This document shows, one piece after another, positions 31,940-41,083 of a DNA stretch of 64,000 nucleotides. Under the pieces are notes generated by a model. It did no database searches, was not told the origin of the DNA, and saw nothing but the letters and a program-made list of their open reading frames with translations. The position numbers were made by a program, and so were the translations under genes. This DNA comes from Collinsella sp. AM17-1 (GTDB taxonomy: Bacteria > Actinomycetota > Coriobacteriia > Coriobacteriales > Coriobacteriaceae), in the NCBI RefSeq assembly GCF_003470665.1, contig NZ_QRJZ01000006.1, positions 1-64,000 on the forward strand, written 5' to 3'. The stretch's first letter is position 1; every line of letters starts with the position of its first letter.

Positions 31940-33425
31940 CTTGGCCGTTGCGTTCGCGCGCGGTGGCGCCGGCGGTAAAGCTTAATCCCTTGACGAGCGC
32001 GTTCTTGCCGTACTTGCCTTTCACGGCCAGGACGGCGCGCGCCAGGTCGCGCTCGCGCTCATCGGCCTCGATATCGCTGAACAGATCGATGGTGGCAAAT
32101 TCTTCGGGTACCAGATTGCCAAATCCCAGGTTGATGCGCTTGACCGGTCGTTTGGGATTGACAGTCTGCGCCCAGAGCTCATCGAAATAGCCCATGATCT
32201 TCTTAAATGAATTGGTGCGCTCGGGCAGTTTTCGCGAGGCGTTGGAGTGCGCGAAGAGTGCGGCATAGCCACCGCGCGGTTTGCCGCCGTGTTCCCCCAC
32301 AAAGATGCCGTCGATTGCCTGCGCCTCGCGCACCAAGCGGTGCCGTTCGTCATCGCGTTGGACGGGCTTGGGCGCACGGGGCGCGAGTTCGGGGCCGGCG
32401 GTTGCGGTGGGTTCGATACTCGACGTGCTCGAGCGTAGGTGTCCGCATCCGTCCACATATTGCGCTGTACCGCTGGCGTCGAGGCGGCGTATGTCGGCTC
32501 GCTCGCTCGCGTAGCCCACGAAGAGCGAGATGCTGTCACACACCACGTGCTTATCGATCAAGTCCAGTACGGCGTTGTCGACCATCTCGCGTAAGACGGT
32601 GTAGGCCTGCTCGTAGGCATAGCCCTTCGAGAGCACCTGTCCTGTGGCGGTCGAGGTCGCTTGCGGGCGATAGGCTTGGATATCGGCGATGGTTGTCGGC
32701 TCGCGCCCGAAGGCGTGGTCGATGAGATATTCGGCATTGACGCCGAGTTCGTCGTAGAGCAGGTTCTCGTCGAGTGCGGCGACGCCCATCAGGTCGTAGA
32801 CGCCGTATTTCTCGAGACGGGCCGCCACGCCGGGGCCGATGCCCCAGATGTCGGTGATGGGGCGATGGGGCCAGATCTCCTTGCGAAAGGTCCCGTCGTC
32901 GAGTATGCCGATGCGGCTGGGTACGTGCTTGGCGGTAATGTCGAGCGCTACCTTGGCCTGGAATAGGTTGGGGCCGATGCCGACCGTCGCCGTGATGCCG
33001 GTGCGCGCCAAGACCTCGTCGCGCAGCGTGCAGGCGAACCCTTCCGCATCGGTGTGATAGAGGTCCAGATAGGGCGTCACGTCGATAAAGCATTCGTCGA
33101 TGGAGTAGACGTGAATGTCTTGCGGACTCACGTATTCCAGATAGATGCCGTAGATTTTCGCCGACACCTCCATGTAGTGCTGCATGCGCGGTATGGCCTT
33201 GATGTAGCCGATGCCGTCGGGAATCTCGAACAGACGGCAGCGGTTGTGTATCCCGAGGTCTTTCATGGCCTGCGTGATGGCGAGGCAGATGGTCGTGCGT
33301 CCGCGCGATTCGTCGGCAACGACCAGGTTGGTGGTGAGCGGATCGAGCCCACGATCGACGCACTCGACGCTGGCATAAAACGTCTTGAGGTCGATGCAGA
33401 TGTAGGTGTGCTGCTCGTGCTCCAT
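31920..33425 (-). CDS. Y-family (UvrX/UmuC-like) DNA polymerase
   Basis: A 501-residue translesion DNA polymerase. Catalytic acidic residues are in YICIDLKTFYASVECVDRG (first metal site) and VYSIDECFIDVTPYL (SxDE motif). The helix-hairpin-helix region ITDIWGIGPGVAARLEKYG follows. The C-terminal little-finger domain is longer than in DinB, fitting UvrX/UmuC-type polymerases. ATG 33425 follows GGGAGG. The promoter contains a LexA-type box, so damage induction is expected. It is followed by the overlapping YolD-like gene. Confidence 0.92.
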   Translation of the reverse strand: MEHEQHTYICIDLKTFYASVECVDRGLDPLTTNLVVADESRGRTTICLAITQAMKDLGIHNRCRLFEIPDGIGYIKAIPRMQHYMEVSAKIYGIYLEYVSPQDIHVYSIDECFIDVTPYLDLYHTDAEGFACTLRDEVLARTGITATVGIGPNLFQAKVALDITAKHVPSRIGILDDGTFRKEIWPHRPITDIWGIGPGVAARLEKYGVYDLMGVAALDENLLYDELGVNAEYLIDHAFGREPTTIADIQAYRPQATSTATGQVLSKGYAYEQAYTVLREMVDNAVLDLIDKHVVCDSISLFVGYASERADIRRLDASGTAQYVDGCGHLRSSTSSIEPTATAGPELAPRAPKPVQRDDERHRLVREAQAIDGIFVGEHGGKPRGGYAALFAHSNASRKLPERTNSFKKIMGYFDELWAQTVNPKRPVKRINLGFGNLVPEEFATIDLFSDIEADERERDLARAVLAVKGKYGKNALVKGLSFTAGATARERNGQVGGHRA

Positions 33426-33455
33426 CCGAGCCTCCCATCAAACACATGTTCTTAT

Positions 33456-33469
33456 CGAATACCTGTTCG
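33456..33469. promoter_or_regulatory. LexA/DinR-type SOS box
   Basis: CGAATACCTGTTCG matches the Gram-positive SOS consensus CGAAC-N4-GTTCG at nine of ten defined bases. It sits directly downstream of the -10 of the polymerase promoter. Confidence 0.75.
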
Positions 33470-33498
33470 ATAATACCTGCTCGACCGGACACCGTCAA
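33470..33498 (-). promoter_or_regulatory. Promoter of the Y-family polymerase
   Basis: Minus strand: -35 TTGACG (33498-33493), 17-base spacer, -10 TATTAT (33475-33470). Near-consensus, with the SOS box covering the start site. Confidence 0.8.
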
Positions 33499-33597
33499 AA
33501 CCTGTCCCTATTTGGCAGGTATGGTCGTGCGGTTGCATCGGGTTTTTAACGCAGCCCTAAAGAGCGCGAAACAGCTCGGAAAAGCTCGCTTCGTAGC

Positions 33598-34173
33598 ATG
33601 AGGCTAACGATTGATACCACCATAAAGCACGGAAGGGTTGTGGGGATAATGGTCAACTATGGGTTTGGTATGCCGACGCGCTTGGTTGCGGATGGGGATG
33701 TGGCTCGCTGGTGCGGGCGATTGGTTGCCCACTATGGCGGCACCAAGGCACTGGTCGTGCTGGGAGGCGACAAGCACACGCGTGATGAGCTCGTTTCGGC
33801 GGCGCTGGGCTCGCTCGATCGCGCCCTGCTCGAGCGCGTGCTTTTCCGCTGCGGCTCGGTTGGAGGCGACGGGGGAGACGAGCTGATCGACGAAGCCGTG
33901 GCCCTGGCGACCGACGAAGGCGTGGACTTTGTCCTGGCGATTGGCGATGCCGATACGGCGAGCTTTGCGCGTGAACTCGCTCGTTGCATGGCCGTGCTTG
34001 ATGCCGGCGAGGACGGCTTTGTTCCCTACGGATGCATCGTCTCCGAGGGAAAAGTGCCCGCCGTTGTGGGTACCGGCGAGGTTCCCGTTTTTGCCATTAT
34101 CGCGCCCGAACTGCTGGAGGGCATCGGGTCTCCTCTGCGTGAGTTACTCGGTAGCGTCTGCGCCGCGGCCTAA
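33598..34173 (+). CDS. Half-length iron-alcohol-dehydrogenase-like protein
   Basis: A protein of 174-191 residues resembling only the N-terminal nucleotide-binding half of iron-containing alcohol dehydrogenases: VNYGFGMPTRLVADGDV, ALVVLGGDKHTRDEL, VDFVLAIGDADTASFAREL. The GGGS cofactor loop is altered (AIGDAD) and the C-terminal iron-binding half is absent. Either a degenerate enzyme or a repurposed domain. The start may be ATG 33598 or, better aligned with the family, ATG 33649. The gene is flanked by inverted copies of an ACCTGCCAAA-containing element. Confidence 0.6.
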   Translation: MRLTIDTTIKHGRVVGIMVNYGFGMPTRLVADGDVARWCGRLVAHYGGTKALVVLGGDKHTRDELVSAALGSLDRALLERVLFRCGSVGGDGGDELIDEAVALATDEGVDFVLAIGDADTASFARELARCMAVLDAGEDGFVPYGCIVSEGKVPAVVGTGEVPVFAIIAPELLEGIGSPLRELLGSVCAAA

Positions 34174-34183
34174 TATTTGCCAT

Positions 34184-34250
34184 AAAAGGACGGGTTATTT
34201 TTGGTTGGTAAAGCGTTTGACCTGCCAAAATAAGCCTGTCCCTTTTTGAT
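34184..34250 (+). terminator. Terminator-like inverted repeat after the half-ADH gene
   Basis: AAAAGGACGGGTTATTTTTGG (34184-34204, 21 bases) pairs imperfectly with the strand segment 34225-34246 (CCAAAATAAGCCTGTCCC...), followed by TTTTT. The right arm is related to an element at 33499-33520 in opposite orientation. Confidence 0.6.
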
Positions 34251-34372
34251 CGGTTGCCGTTTGGGGGCCGATTGGCAACGCTCGCTGATTGTAGTCTTGA
34301 CCTGCGCTAGAATAGTGGCATCTGAATGTCCGGGCGCATGGAGGCGTGCGCCCGTATGCTGAGGAGGACTCT

Positions 34373-36067
34373 ATGGCAACTGTTGCCGCACCTATCGATG
34401 CTACGTCGACTGCCGCTTGGAAGGCACTCGAGGCTCATCAGGAGAAGCTCGAGGCCGAAGGTATCGACCTCAAGGCCTGGTTCGCCGCCGATGCCGAGCG
34501 CGTGAACAAGCTGAGCTTTGACGCCGGTGACCTGCACTTCGATCTGTCGAAGAACCTGGTGACCGATGAGACCGTCAAGCTGCTGTGCGATCTTGCCCGC
34601 GAGGTGAAGCTCGAGGAGCGCCGCGACGCCATGTTCTCCGGCGAGCATATTAACACCACCGAGGACCGCGCCGTCCTGCACACCGCGCTTCGCCGCCCGG
34701 CAACCGAGAAGGGTCAGCTCATCGTCGACGGCCAGGACGTCGTCGCCGACGTGCACGAGGTCCTCGACCGCATGTATGCCTTCGCCGAGCGCGTGCGCTC
34801 CGGTGAGTGGAAGGGCGTTACCGGCAAGAAGATCGAGCACCTGGTGTCCATCGGCATCGGCGGCTCCGATTTGGGCCCGGTCATGGCTTACGAGGCTCTG
34901 CGTCCCTATGCCGACGCCGGTATCGACTGCCGCTATATCTCCAACATCGACCCCAACGACCAGGCCGAGAAGCTTAAGGGCCTGGATCCCGAGACCACGC
35001 TCGTGATCATCGTCTCCAAGACCTTCACCACGCTCGAGACCCTCACCAACGCCCGTGAGGTCAAGACCTGGATGCTCGAGCAGCTCAAGGCTCAGGGCGC
35101 CATCGACGGCTCCGATGAGCAGAACGCCGAGGCCGTGGCAAAGCACTTCGTCGCCGTCTCCACCGCACTCGAGAAGGTTGAGGCCTTCGGTATCGACCCC
35201 GCCAACGCCTTCGGTTTCTGGAACTGGGTCGGCGGCCGCTATTCCGTCGACTCCGCCGTGGGCCTGTCGCTGATCGTCGTGCTCGGCCCCGAGCGCTTCC
35301 AGCAGTTCCTCGAGGGCTTCCACGCCATCGACGAGTACTTCTGCAATACCCCGCTCGAGAACAACGCCGTCGCGCTGATGGGCCTGCTCAACGTCTGGTA
35401 CGTCAACTTCTTCGGTTCCAAGAGCCACGCCGTACTGCCGTACTGCCAGTACCTGCACCGTTTCCCGGCCTACCTGCAGCAGCTCACCATGGAGTCCAAC
35501 GGCAAGCACGTCCGCTGGGACGGCAGCGCCGTGACCTCCGACACCGGTGAGATCTTCTGGGGCGAGCCCGGCACCAACGGTCAGCACGCCTTCTACCAGT
35601 TGCTGCACCAGGGCACCGTGGTGGTCCCGGCCGACTTTATCGCTTTCGCCAACACTGCCAATCCCGCAACCGACAGCGGCCAGGATGTCCACGAGCTGTT
35701 CCTGGGCAACTTCCTGGCCCAGACCAAGGCGCTCGCCTTTGGTAAGACGGCCGATGAGGTGCGCGCCGAGGGCACGCCCGAGCAGATCGTCCCGGCCCGC
35801 TGCTTTGAGGGCAACCGTCCGACGACCTCGATCTTCGGCGACACGTTGACCCCGTTCGCGCTCGGCGAGCTCATCGCCCTGTACGAGCACATCACGTTTG
35901 TCGAGGGCACGGTCTGGGGCATCGACTCCTACGACCAGTGGGGCGTCGAGCTGGGCAAGCAGCTTGCCAAGCAGATCACCCCGGCCTTCCACGACGACGC
36001 CGCCAAGGCCGAGCAGGACGCTTCGACTCAGGCGCTCATCGAGTTCTACCGCGCGCATCGCAAGTAG
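34373..36067 (+). CDS. pgi: Glucose-6-phosphate isomerase
   Basis: A 564-residue enzyme interconverting glucose-6-phosphate and fructose-6-phosphate. Signatures: [19 protein letters not shown] (sugar-phosphate site), [20 protein letters not shown], and the C-terminal [20 protein letters not shown], the PGI signature containing the catalytic lysine. The codon bias is very strong, consistent with high expression. ATG 34373 has GAGGAGG. If the operon at 42-52 kb yields glucose-6-phosphate from Amadori products, Pgi would take it into glycolysis. Confidence 0.97.
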   Translation: MATVAAPIDATSTAAWKALEAHQEKLEAEGIDLKAWFAADAERVNKLSFDAGDLHFDLSKNLVTDETVKLLCDLAREVKLEERRDAMFSGEHINTTEDRAVLHTALRRPATEKGQLIVDGQDVVADVHEVLDRMYAFAERVRSGEWKGVTGKKIEHLVSIGIGGSDLGPVMAYEALRPYADAGIDCRYISNIDPNDQAEKLKGLDPETTLVIIVSKTFTTLETLTNAREVKTWMLEQLKAQGAIDGSDEQNAEAVAKHFVAVSTALEKVEAFGIDPANAFGFWNWVGGRYSVDSAVGLSLIVVLGPERFQQFLEGFHAIDEYFCNTPLENNAVALMGLLNVWYVNFFGSKSHAVLPYCQYLHRFPAYLQQLTMESNGKHVRWDGSAVTSDTGEIFWGEPGTNGQHAFYQLLHQGTVVVPADFIAFANTANPATDSGQDVHELFLGNFLAQTKALAFGKTADEVRAEGTPEQIVPARCFEGNRPTTSIFGDTLTPFALGELIALYEHITFVEGTVWGIDSYDQWGVELGKQLAKQITPAFHDDAAKAEQDASTQALIEFYRAHRK

Positions 36068-36100
36068 TCGCTGCTGTTAACGCATCGCGTCTTATAGTCA

Positions 36101-36133
36101 GGGGCCCGTATCCTATCGGATGCGGGCCCCTTT
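36101..36133 (+). terminator. pgi terminator
   Basis: GGGGCCCGTATCC-TATC-GGATGCGGGCCCC followed by TTT. Strong stem with one bulge. Confidence 0.8.
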
Positions 36134-36208
36134 GCTTTGCCGTGGTCCCGGGGCGCACGGCCTTTGTGGAACATCGCCGGGGCGCCGCGCGCTGCGAGAA
36201 CCCTGCGC

Positions 36209-37504
36209 CTAGATCTCGGCCTCCGCATGGCCTCGCTGCGCCTCGGGCAGCTCCCCGTAGAGCGGATGGTCTTCGAGCCTAAAGCGTTCGACCTGCTCGG
36301 GGGCGCGACCGCGCACAAAGAGCCATGAGCGATCGATCGGCGTCGCCATAAGCGTGCTGGGCAATGCGTCGGCTCGGTCGGAAAACACTCGGGCGCTCTC
36401 GGGGTCTTGGAACGCCAGCACCAGATGCGCGTCGCAGTTGCCCATGATGGAGCGTGCGCGTGCCTCGCCGTAGAGCGCATCGAGCTAATTGGTCGACTGC
36501 AGCAGCAGCGTTGCCCAGATGTTGCGACTTCGGATAATCGAGAGCACGTTGTCGATTTGGGGAATCTGCAGGTTCGCGAAATCGTCGAGCATAAAGCGCA
36601 CGGGCACGGGCAGGCTGCCGTCGGGCTGCTTGTCGGCCTCGCGCATGAGACCCATAAACGCCTGCGTAATAAAGAGGCTGGTCAGTGGGTCGAGATTGCG
36701 GTCGATATCGCTCACGGTTACAAATAGGGCGCAAGGGGCGTGTCCCATGGAGGCGAAGTCCACCTGATGGCATTCCTGATAGAGCTGCGTCGCGCCGTCG
36801 AACCCCAGGCACATGACCTTTTCGGCGAGAATGCCGACGATGCTTGCGTGCATGCGCTCGGCGCTTTGCGTAATGGCGTAGCGACGCCAGAGCGAGAGGG
36901 CATAGCTTTGGGGGTCGGTCGTGATCAGGTCATCGAACAATCGGCCCGTGGCGCCGTCCTCCAGGTGCTCGATGAGCTTGATGACCGAGCAGATCGTCTG
37001 CTCGTCGGCGGGCAGCTGCTCTGTGACGTAGGCGATGAAGCACGACAACAGGTTTGCTGCCGTATGATCCCAAAAAGGCTGGTTGTTGTCCTCGATGGGG
37101 CAGATTGCCTTTGCCACCGAGAGGATGTCCTGCTGGTTGGGCCTGCCGTCCGCCTTGCGGCGAATATGCCTCAGGGGGTTGTAGCCGCAGCGCTCGATGC
37201 CATGCGCAAGGACCGGGGCGTTGTTGAGGTCGGCAAAGTTGAGGCATTGCACAGGGTAGCCGTGGGCCGCCAGCACGGGACCCACTTCGCGACAGATCGT
37301 GCCCTTGGTATCGAGCACGATATAGCTCGCGTTCATCTGCAGCAGGTTGGGCTTGAGGACGTTTCGGGTCTTGCCGGCTCCCGAAGGGCCGATCACGAGC
37401 ATATTGTTGTTGAGACCCGTTTGGCGTGTATTGCACGAGAGCATATGACCCTGCGCAAGGATGGCAGGGGCCGGGGCGTGCAGAGCTGCGTTGAGGTTAG
37501 ACAT
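36209..37504 (-). pseudogene. TraG/VirD4-type coupling protein interrupted by an amber codon
   Basis: Conjugative coupling ATPase. ATG 37504 starts MSNLNAALHAPAPAILAQGH; the Walker A is VIGPSGAGKTRN and a Walker B-like MLDDFANL follows. Translation stops at TAG (36487-36485) right after LLLQSTN. The same frame continues with LDALYGEARARSIMGNCDAHLVLAFQ, typical of TraG proteins, to a TAG at 36211-36209. A single CAG-to-TAG change would explain this. Its start overlaps the clpP-like stop by eight bases. At about 430 codons it is shorter than full VirD4 and lacks N-terminal TM helices. Probably non-functional. Confidence 0.8.
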
Positions 37505-38000
37505 GAGCGGTCTCCTTGGTCGAGGTGAGGATGCTGTGGGCAAAGCCGAGCTCGACGGCGCGCTCGGCCGAAAGATATGTGTCCTTTGCCGTGAGCGTCT
37601 GTACGCGCTTGGCCGAAAGACCGCTGCGATCAGACAGGATTTGCGTCAGGGCCTTGCGGGTCCGCATGAGACGCCGGCTTGTTTCCTGGAGTGCTAGGGC
37701 CGAGCCCCCAGCTCCTTGCGGGATGAGCGGGTCGTGAATCATGAGTTCTGCATGGGGCGCCATGCGGCGCTCGTCGCCACCCATAAAGATGATGGCGCCC
37801 ATAGAGGCCGCAAGCTCCAGGCAGACGGTGTGGATAGGGCACGGCGAGAGACGCATGGTGTCGTAGATGGCGAGGCCGGCGCGAACGTTCCCGCCGGGGC
37901 TGGAGACAAAGACGGTGATGGGGGCGGTGGGGTCGGCGGCTTCGAGTAGGCGGATCTGCTGGCACAGGTCATGCGCCATCGCACTGTTGATGTCGCCCAC
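37497..38000 (-). CDS. ClpP-like serine protease in mobile-element remnant
   Basis: A 167-residue ClpP-family protein with the catalytic serine in LELAASMGAIIFMGG, the histidine in ELMIHDPLIP (ClpP usually HQP) and the aspartate in AKDTYLSAERAVELGF. SSPGGNVRAGLAIYDTM matches the ClpP fold. It is divergent from housekeeping ClpP and lies between an unknown gene and traG, as in some conjugative elements. GTG 38000 has no good RBS. The frame continues upstream through LARRELSVV to the TAG of the preceding gene, so the true N-terminus is unclear. Confidence 0.7.
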   Translation of the reverse strand: MGDINSAMAHDLCQQIRLLEAADPTAPITVFVSSPGGNVRAGLAIYDTMRLSPCPIHTVCLELAASMGAIIFMGGDERRMAPHAELMIHDPLIPQGAGGSALALQETSRRLMRTRKALTQILSDRSGLSAKRVQTLTAKDTYLSAERAVELGFAHSILTSTKETAHV

Positions 38001-38024
38001 GACGGAAAGCTCGCGGCGGGCGAG

Positions 38025-38921
38025 CTATCGGGTTCGTCCGAGCCTGCGATCGAGCTCGGTTTCGGGACAGGCCGCCTGTTCGTGCGGCTCTCGGGTGTCA
38101 AGGGCTCCAAAGCGATGGAGCGTTGCGATGGGCGTGGTGTATGCGAGTCGTAGCTGATGCTCCACTGGGGCGCGTTCGCCGTTTGTGTAATGGGCCTTGT
38201 AGTACCGCACGATGCTGGCGTTCATTTCCTCGTCGTTGCGATGGCGCCCAAACTGGTGCCTGCAGGTCTCGATGATTTTTGCCACCGACTTGGGTGCCGT
38301 CGCGGGGACAAGGGCGAGATAGCCCTCGAACAGTTCGTTGATGCTCAGGAGGCACAATGTGTCGACCAAGGCTCTAACGGCTGCCTCATCGATGGAAAAC
38401 TGCGCGGTCAACTGGTTATGGCGGTTGCGGTCGATAACGGTCGCACGGGGCCTTGGGGTCTTCTGCCTCGCGGTGCCGGGCATTTGCATTTGCCGGGTCT
38501 GCGCATCGAGCTCGACGTTGCCGCGCTTGAGGTCGTTCAGCGGAAGGAACAATGCAGTGCACAGGGCGTCCCGCTTGATTTCGAGCTTGCAACGTTCGTC
38601 GGGTGTCCATTCGAGCTTGAGTTTCGTGTCGAGCGCCGTGAGCATATGGGCTAAGCAGCCCATAGTAAGGACGCGAGGCTCGTTATCTCGATTTGGGGCA
38701 TAGGGATCTGTCAGCCTGCGAATGTTGGGATCGCCCATGATTTTGATGCAGCGCTTCAGCAGTTGAGGCTTGCCGGCCAAGACCGTCGCGAGCGGCAGCG
38801 ACGCGAAGTTCTCGATGGTTGCGGCGGCAAAGGCGGCGTCGTATTTGTTTGCGGGTGCTCGCTCAATGCGGGCATCCAGGACGCTTCCTTTATTGCCGTC
38901 TTCAATACGGTAGGTTGTCAT
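38025..38921 (-). CDS. Hypothetical protein of mobile-element remnant
   Basis: A 298-residue protein I do not recognise. It is predicted soluble, with no TM or signal segment. It starts MTTYRIEDGNKGSVLDARIE at ATG 38921 behind GGAGAAG. A central basic stretch (ARQKTPRPRATVIDRNRHN) might contact nucleic acid. The C-terminus is charged. It is first in the clpP-like/traG run and is probably a conserved plasmid or ICE protein of coriobacteria, but this is only context. Confidence 0.55.
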   Translation of the reverse strand: MTTYRIEDGNKGSVLDARIERAPANKYDAAFAAATIENFASLPLATVLAGKPQLLKRCIKIMGDPNIRRLTDPYAPNRDNEPRVLTMGCLAHMLTALDTKLKLEWTPDERCKLEIKRDALCTALFLPLNDLKRGNVELDAQTRQMQMPGTARQKTPRPRATVIDRNRHNQLTAQFSIDEAAVRALVDTLCLLSINELFEGYLALVPATAPKSVAKIIETCRHQFGRHRNDEEMNASIVRYYKAHYTNGERAPVEHQLRLAYTTPIATLHRFGALDTREPHEQAACPETELDRRLGRTR

Positions 38922-39077
38922 AGCTTCTCCAATCGGTTGATGTTCGTGCTGTTTGTTGATGTGTCGGTTGTCAGGTGTGATGTGCTTGCCGTAGGTGATG
39001 TGCTGACGTTGGGGTGCTATGCGGTTTTCAATGAGCCCGTGAGGCGGTTGCTGCGGGGGCGGGGTGGGACTGCCCAT

Positions 39078-39242
39078 GCAAGGCGGAGCGCACTGTGCTC
39101 AAAATCGAGACAGCAATGCCCGGGATGCCTCACATATGGCAGTTACCTCATTAAGTTGTCATTACGCTTGGGGTTGTACTTTGCCGATCTTCCTTCTCTT
39201 ACATGCTAAAACTCAAACTGCATATGCTCGATCTACTCAAAA
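39078..39242. other. Untranslated leader of the mobile-element remnant
   Basis: Between the promoter-like element at 39263 and ATG 38921 there is about 340 bases of minus-strand leader. I see no ORF with an RBS and no tRNA in it. Confidence 0.35.
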
Positions 39243-39262
39243 CCGCAACGGCGGTCTTTTTT
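39242..39262 (+). terminator. Weak terminator-like hairpin
   Basis: ACCGC-AACG-GCGGT followed by C and TTTTTT on the plus strand; the reverse strand ends in TTTTG. No plus-strand gene precedes it. Confidence 0.4.
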
Positions 39263-39309
39263 AACTTAAATGTCGGGGTTCGTCTTTGCAAGTACTTTTT
39301 TACTTTTTC
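39263..39309 (-). promoter_or_regulatory. tRNA-type promoter reading into the element remnant
   Basis: Minus strand: AAAAAAGTAC then -35 TTGCAA (39291-39286), 17-base spacer, -10 TAAGTT (39268-39263). The AAAAAAGT-NN-TTGC junction is the same as at the three tRNA promoters in this window, but no tRNA follows. Confidence 0.55.
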
Positions 39310-39406
39310 AAATGGGGTGGTTTTGCTGCCGTCACGCGCCGCGCCGTGCGAACGTGCCCCGGCTCGGATAAGATGGTGCACGGAAAAACGATGCAAGGAG
39401 GCGCAT

Positions 39407-40249
39407 ATGGCAATTAAAGCCATCGCAATGGATATCGACGGTACGCTCACCAACGACCAGAAGGTCATCAGCCCGCGCACGCGCGAGAAGCTGCTCGCGG
39501 CGCAGGAGTCGGGCATTAAGCTCATCTTGGCTTCGGGTCGTCCCGCATGGGGACTGCACGCCTTGGCGCAGGAGCTCGATCTTCAAAACCATGACGGTCT
39601 GCTAGTTGCCTTTAATGGCGCGCATGTGGTTGACGCTCAGACCGATGAGGTCCTTTTTGACCAAGCCATGCCGGCTGACGAGCTGCACCGTCTGATTGAT
39701 CATCTGCGCAATTTCGACGTGATCCCCATCATCTCGCTTGGTCGCGATCTGCATGTCGAGGATTCGTACCGCTGCATGATTACGCTGCCGGATGGCTCGC
39801 AGAAAAACATCGTCAAATACGAGCGCGATGCCTGCGATCTCAAGATCCGTGAAGTCGAGAGTCTTCACGAGGTGGCAGACGCCTATCCGGTAGACAAGTT
39901 GCTCACCGCGGGCGACCCCGCGTACCTGCAGGCGCATTACGAGGAGATGTATGCGCCCTTTACCCAGACGCTTTCGGGCATGTTTACGGCTGACTGGTAC
40001 TTTGAGTACACGGCGCCCGGTATCGACAAGGCCCGTGCGCTCGAGGGTGCCCTGCCCAAGCTCGGCATCGATGCCAGTGAGGTCGTATCGTTTGGCGACG
40101 GCCAGAACGACAAGTCCATGATTGAGTGGGCCGGCACCGGTGTTGCCATGGGCAACGCCGTCGATGAGGTTAAGGCTGTGGCCCAGATGGTGACCGCCAA
40201 TAACAACGAAGACGGTATTGCGGTGGCGCTGGATAAGCTGCTGGGTTAG
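39407..40249 (+). CDS. Cof-type HAD-IIB hydrolase
   Basis: A 280-residue HAD phosphatase. Motif I AIAMDIDGTLTND, motif II in ILASGRPAWGL, motif III lysine in PGIDKARALEGAL and motif IV SFGDGQNDKSMIEWAG. Cof-type enzymes dephosphorylate sugar phosphates or pyridoxal phosphate. ATG 39407 follows AAGGAGG. The open frame extends upstream, but the first 68 codons overlap the promoter-like region and are not used. It ends before a terminator at 40272. Confidence 0.9.
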   Translation: MAIKAIAMDIDGTLTNDQKVISPRTREKLLAAQESGIKLILASGRPAWGLHALAQELDLQNHDGLLVAFNGAHVVDAQTDEVLFDQAMPADELHRLIDHLRNFDVIPIISLGRDLHVEDSYRCMITLPDGSQKNIVKYERDACDLKIREVESLHEVADAYPVDKLLTAGDPAYLQAHYEEMYAPFTQTLSGMFTADWYFEYTAPGIDKARALEGALPKLGIDASEVVSFGDGQNDKSMIEWAGTGVAMGNAVDEVKAVAQMVTANNNEDGIAVALDKLLG

Positions 40250-40271
40250 AATCGCCGATAATGCATGGTTC

Positions 40272-40297
40272 GGGCGCCTGCTTACAGGCGCCCTTTT
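40272..40297 (+). terminator. Terminator after Cof hydrolase
   Basis: GGGCGCCTG-CTTA-CAGGCGCCC followed by TTTTG. Confidence 0.9.
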
Positions 40298-40312
40298 GTT
40301 AGGGAGGGTGCC

Positions 40313-40972
40313 GTGTCTGCATTTCCGTTCGACGCCGTTATCTTTGACATGGACGGTGTCATTGTCGATACCGAGTATTACTACCTGGGCGAGACTGCCG
40401 CGTTTGCCAAGGAGCTTGGGTTGAACCTGACTCAAGAGGAGTTGAATGGGCAGGTCGGTACCTCGCATCAGTTCTTCCTGCATATGCTGGTCGATTGGTT
40501 TGAGCGTGCCGGTAAGGGGCATTTCACTGGCGAAGAAGCGTTGGCCCGTTGGGACGAGTGGGCGCATACGCGTCCGCGCGACTATCAGACTTTGATTAAC
40601 CCAGGCGCCGTGGATACGATTCGAGAGCTGCCGCGCCGTGGCGTTCGCGTGGCGCTTGCCAGCTCGTCTCCCGTGGATAGCATCGAGGAAGTGCTCAACG
40701 CGTGCGGGTTGTCGGATGCCTTTGAATATGTGGTGAGCGGCGAGCAGTTTAAGGAGAGCAAGCCCGAGCCCGATATCTACTTGCATGCACTGGACTTGCT
40801 GGGGCTGCCCGCGGACCGCTGCTGCTGCGTTGAGGATTCGGTGCCTGGCATCACTGCCGGCAAGCGAGCCGGCCTGACAGTCATTGCCAAGCGCGAGGAG
40901 CGCTTCGGCTTTAGCCAGGATGCCGCGGACAAGATCATCGACCAGCTGCCGGAGCTGCTCACGCTTTCTTAG
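40313..40972 (+). CDS. HAD-IA hydrolase (beta-phosphoglucomutase-like)
   Basis: A 219-residue HAD subfamily IA protein. Motif I AVIFDMDGVIVDTEYYY, motif II VALASSSPVDSIEEVL, motif III lysine in EQFKESKPEPDIYL and motif IV CCCVEDSVPGITAGKRAG. The cap begins LGETAAFAKELGLNLTQEEL. Could be a sugar-phosphate phosphatase or phosphomutase. GTG 40313 follows AGGGAGGG. It lies just past a terminator that also closes the previous HAD gene, suggesting limited read-through from it. Confidence 0.88.
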   Translation: MSAFPFDAVIFDMDGVIVDTEYYYLGETAAFAKELGLNLTQEELNGQVGTSHQFFLHMLVDWFERAGKGHFTGEEALARWDEWAHTRPRDYQTLINPGAVDTIRELPRRGVRVALASSSPVDSIEEVLNACGLSDAFEYVVSGEQFKESKPEPDIYLHALDLLGLPADRCCCVEDSVPGITAGKRAGLTVIAKREERFGFSQDAADKIIDQLPELLTLS

Positions 40973-41083
40973 GAGCGCGGTAGTTGCGCGTTTTTCGGGT
41001 CTGATGAGTAAATAGCCGACATTTTGGTGCGACACCTAGCATACTTTAAGCTAATGCGGGCTTAAGGACTTGTTGAATGCCCC

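Noticed and set aside
34307..36058. 583-codon antisense ORF opposite pgi
   Set aside because: Same codon-bias artefact; the pgi reading is certain.
36209..38027. Genome-wide recoding of TAG to glutamine
   Set aside because: Many genes in the window end in TAG at sensible places (e.g. 16561-region genes and the LysR neighbourhood), so only local decay of traG is supported.
36209..38921. Intact integrative element
   Set aside because: No integrase, relaxase or mating-pair genes and no att pair; only three genes remain.
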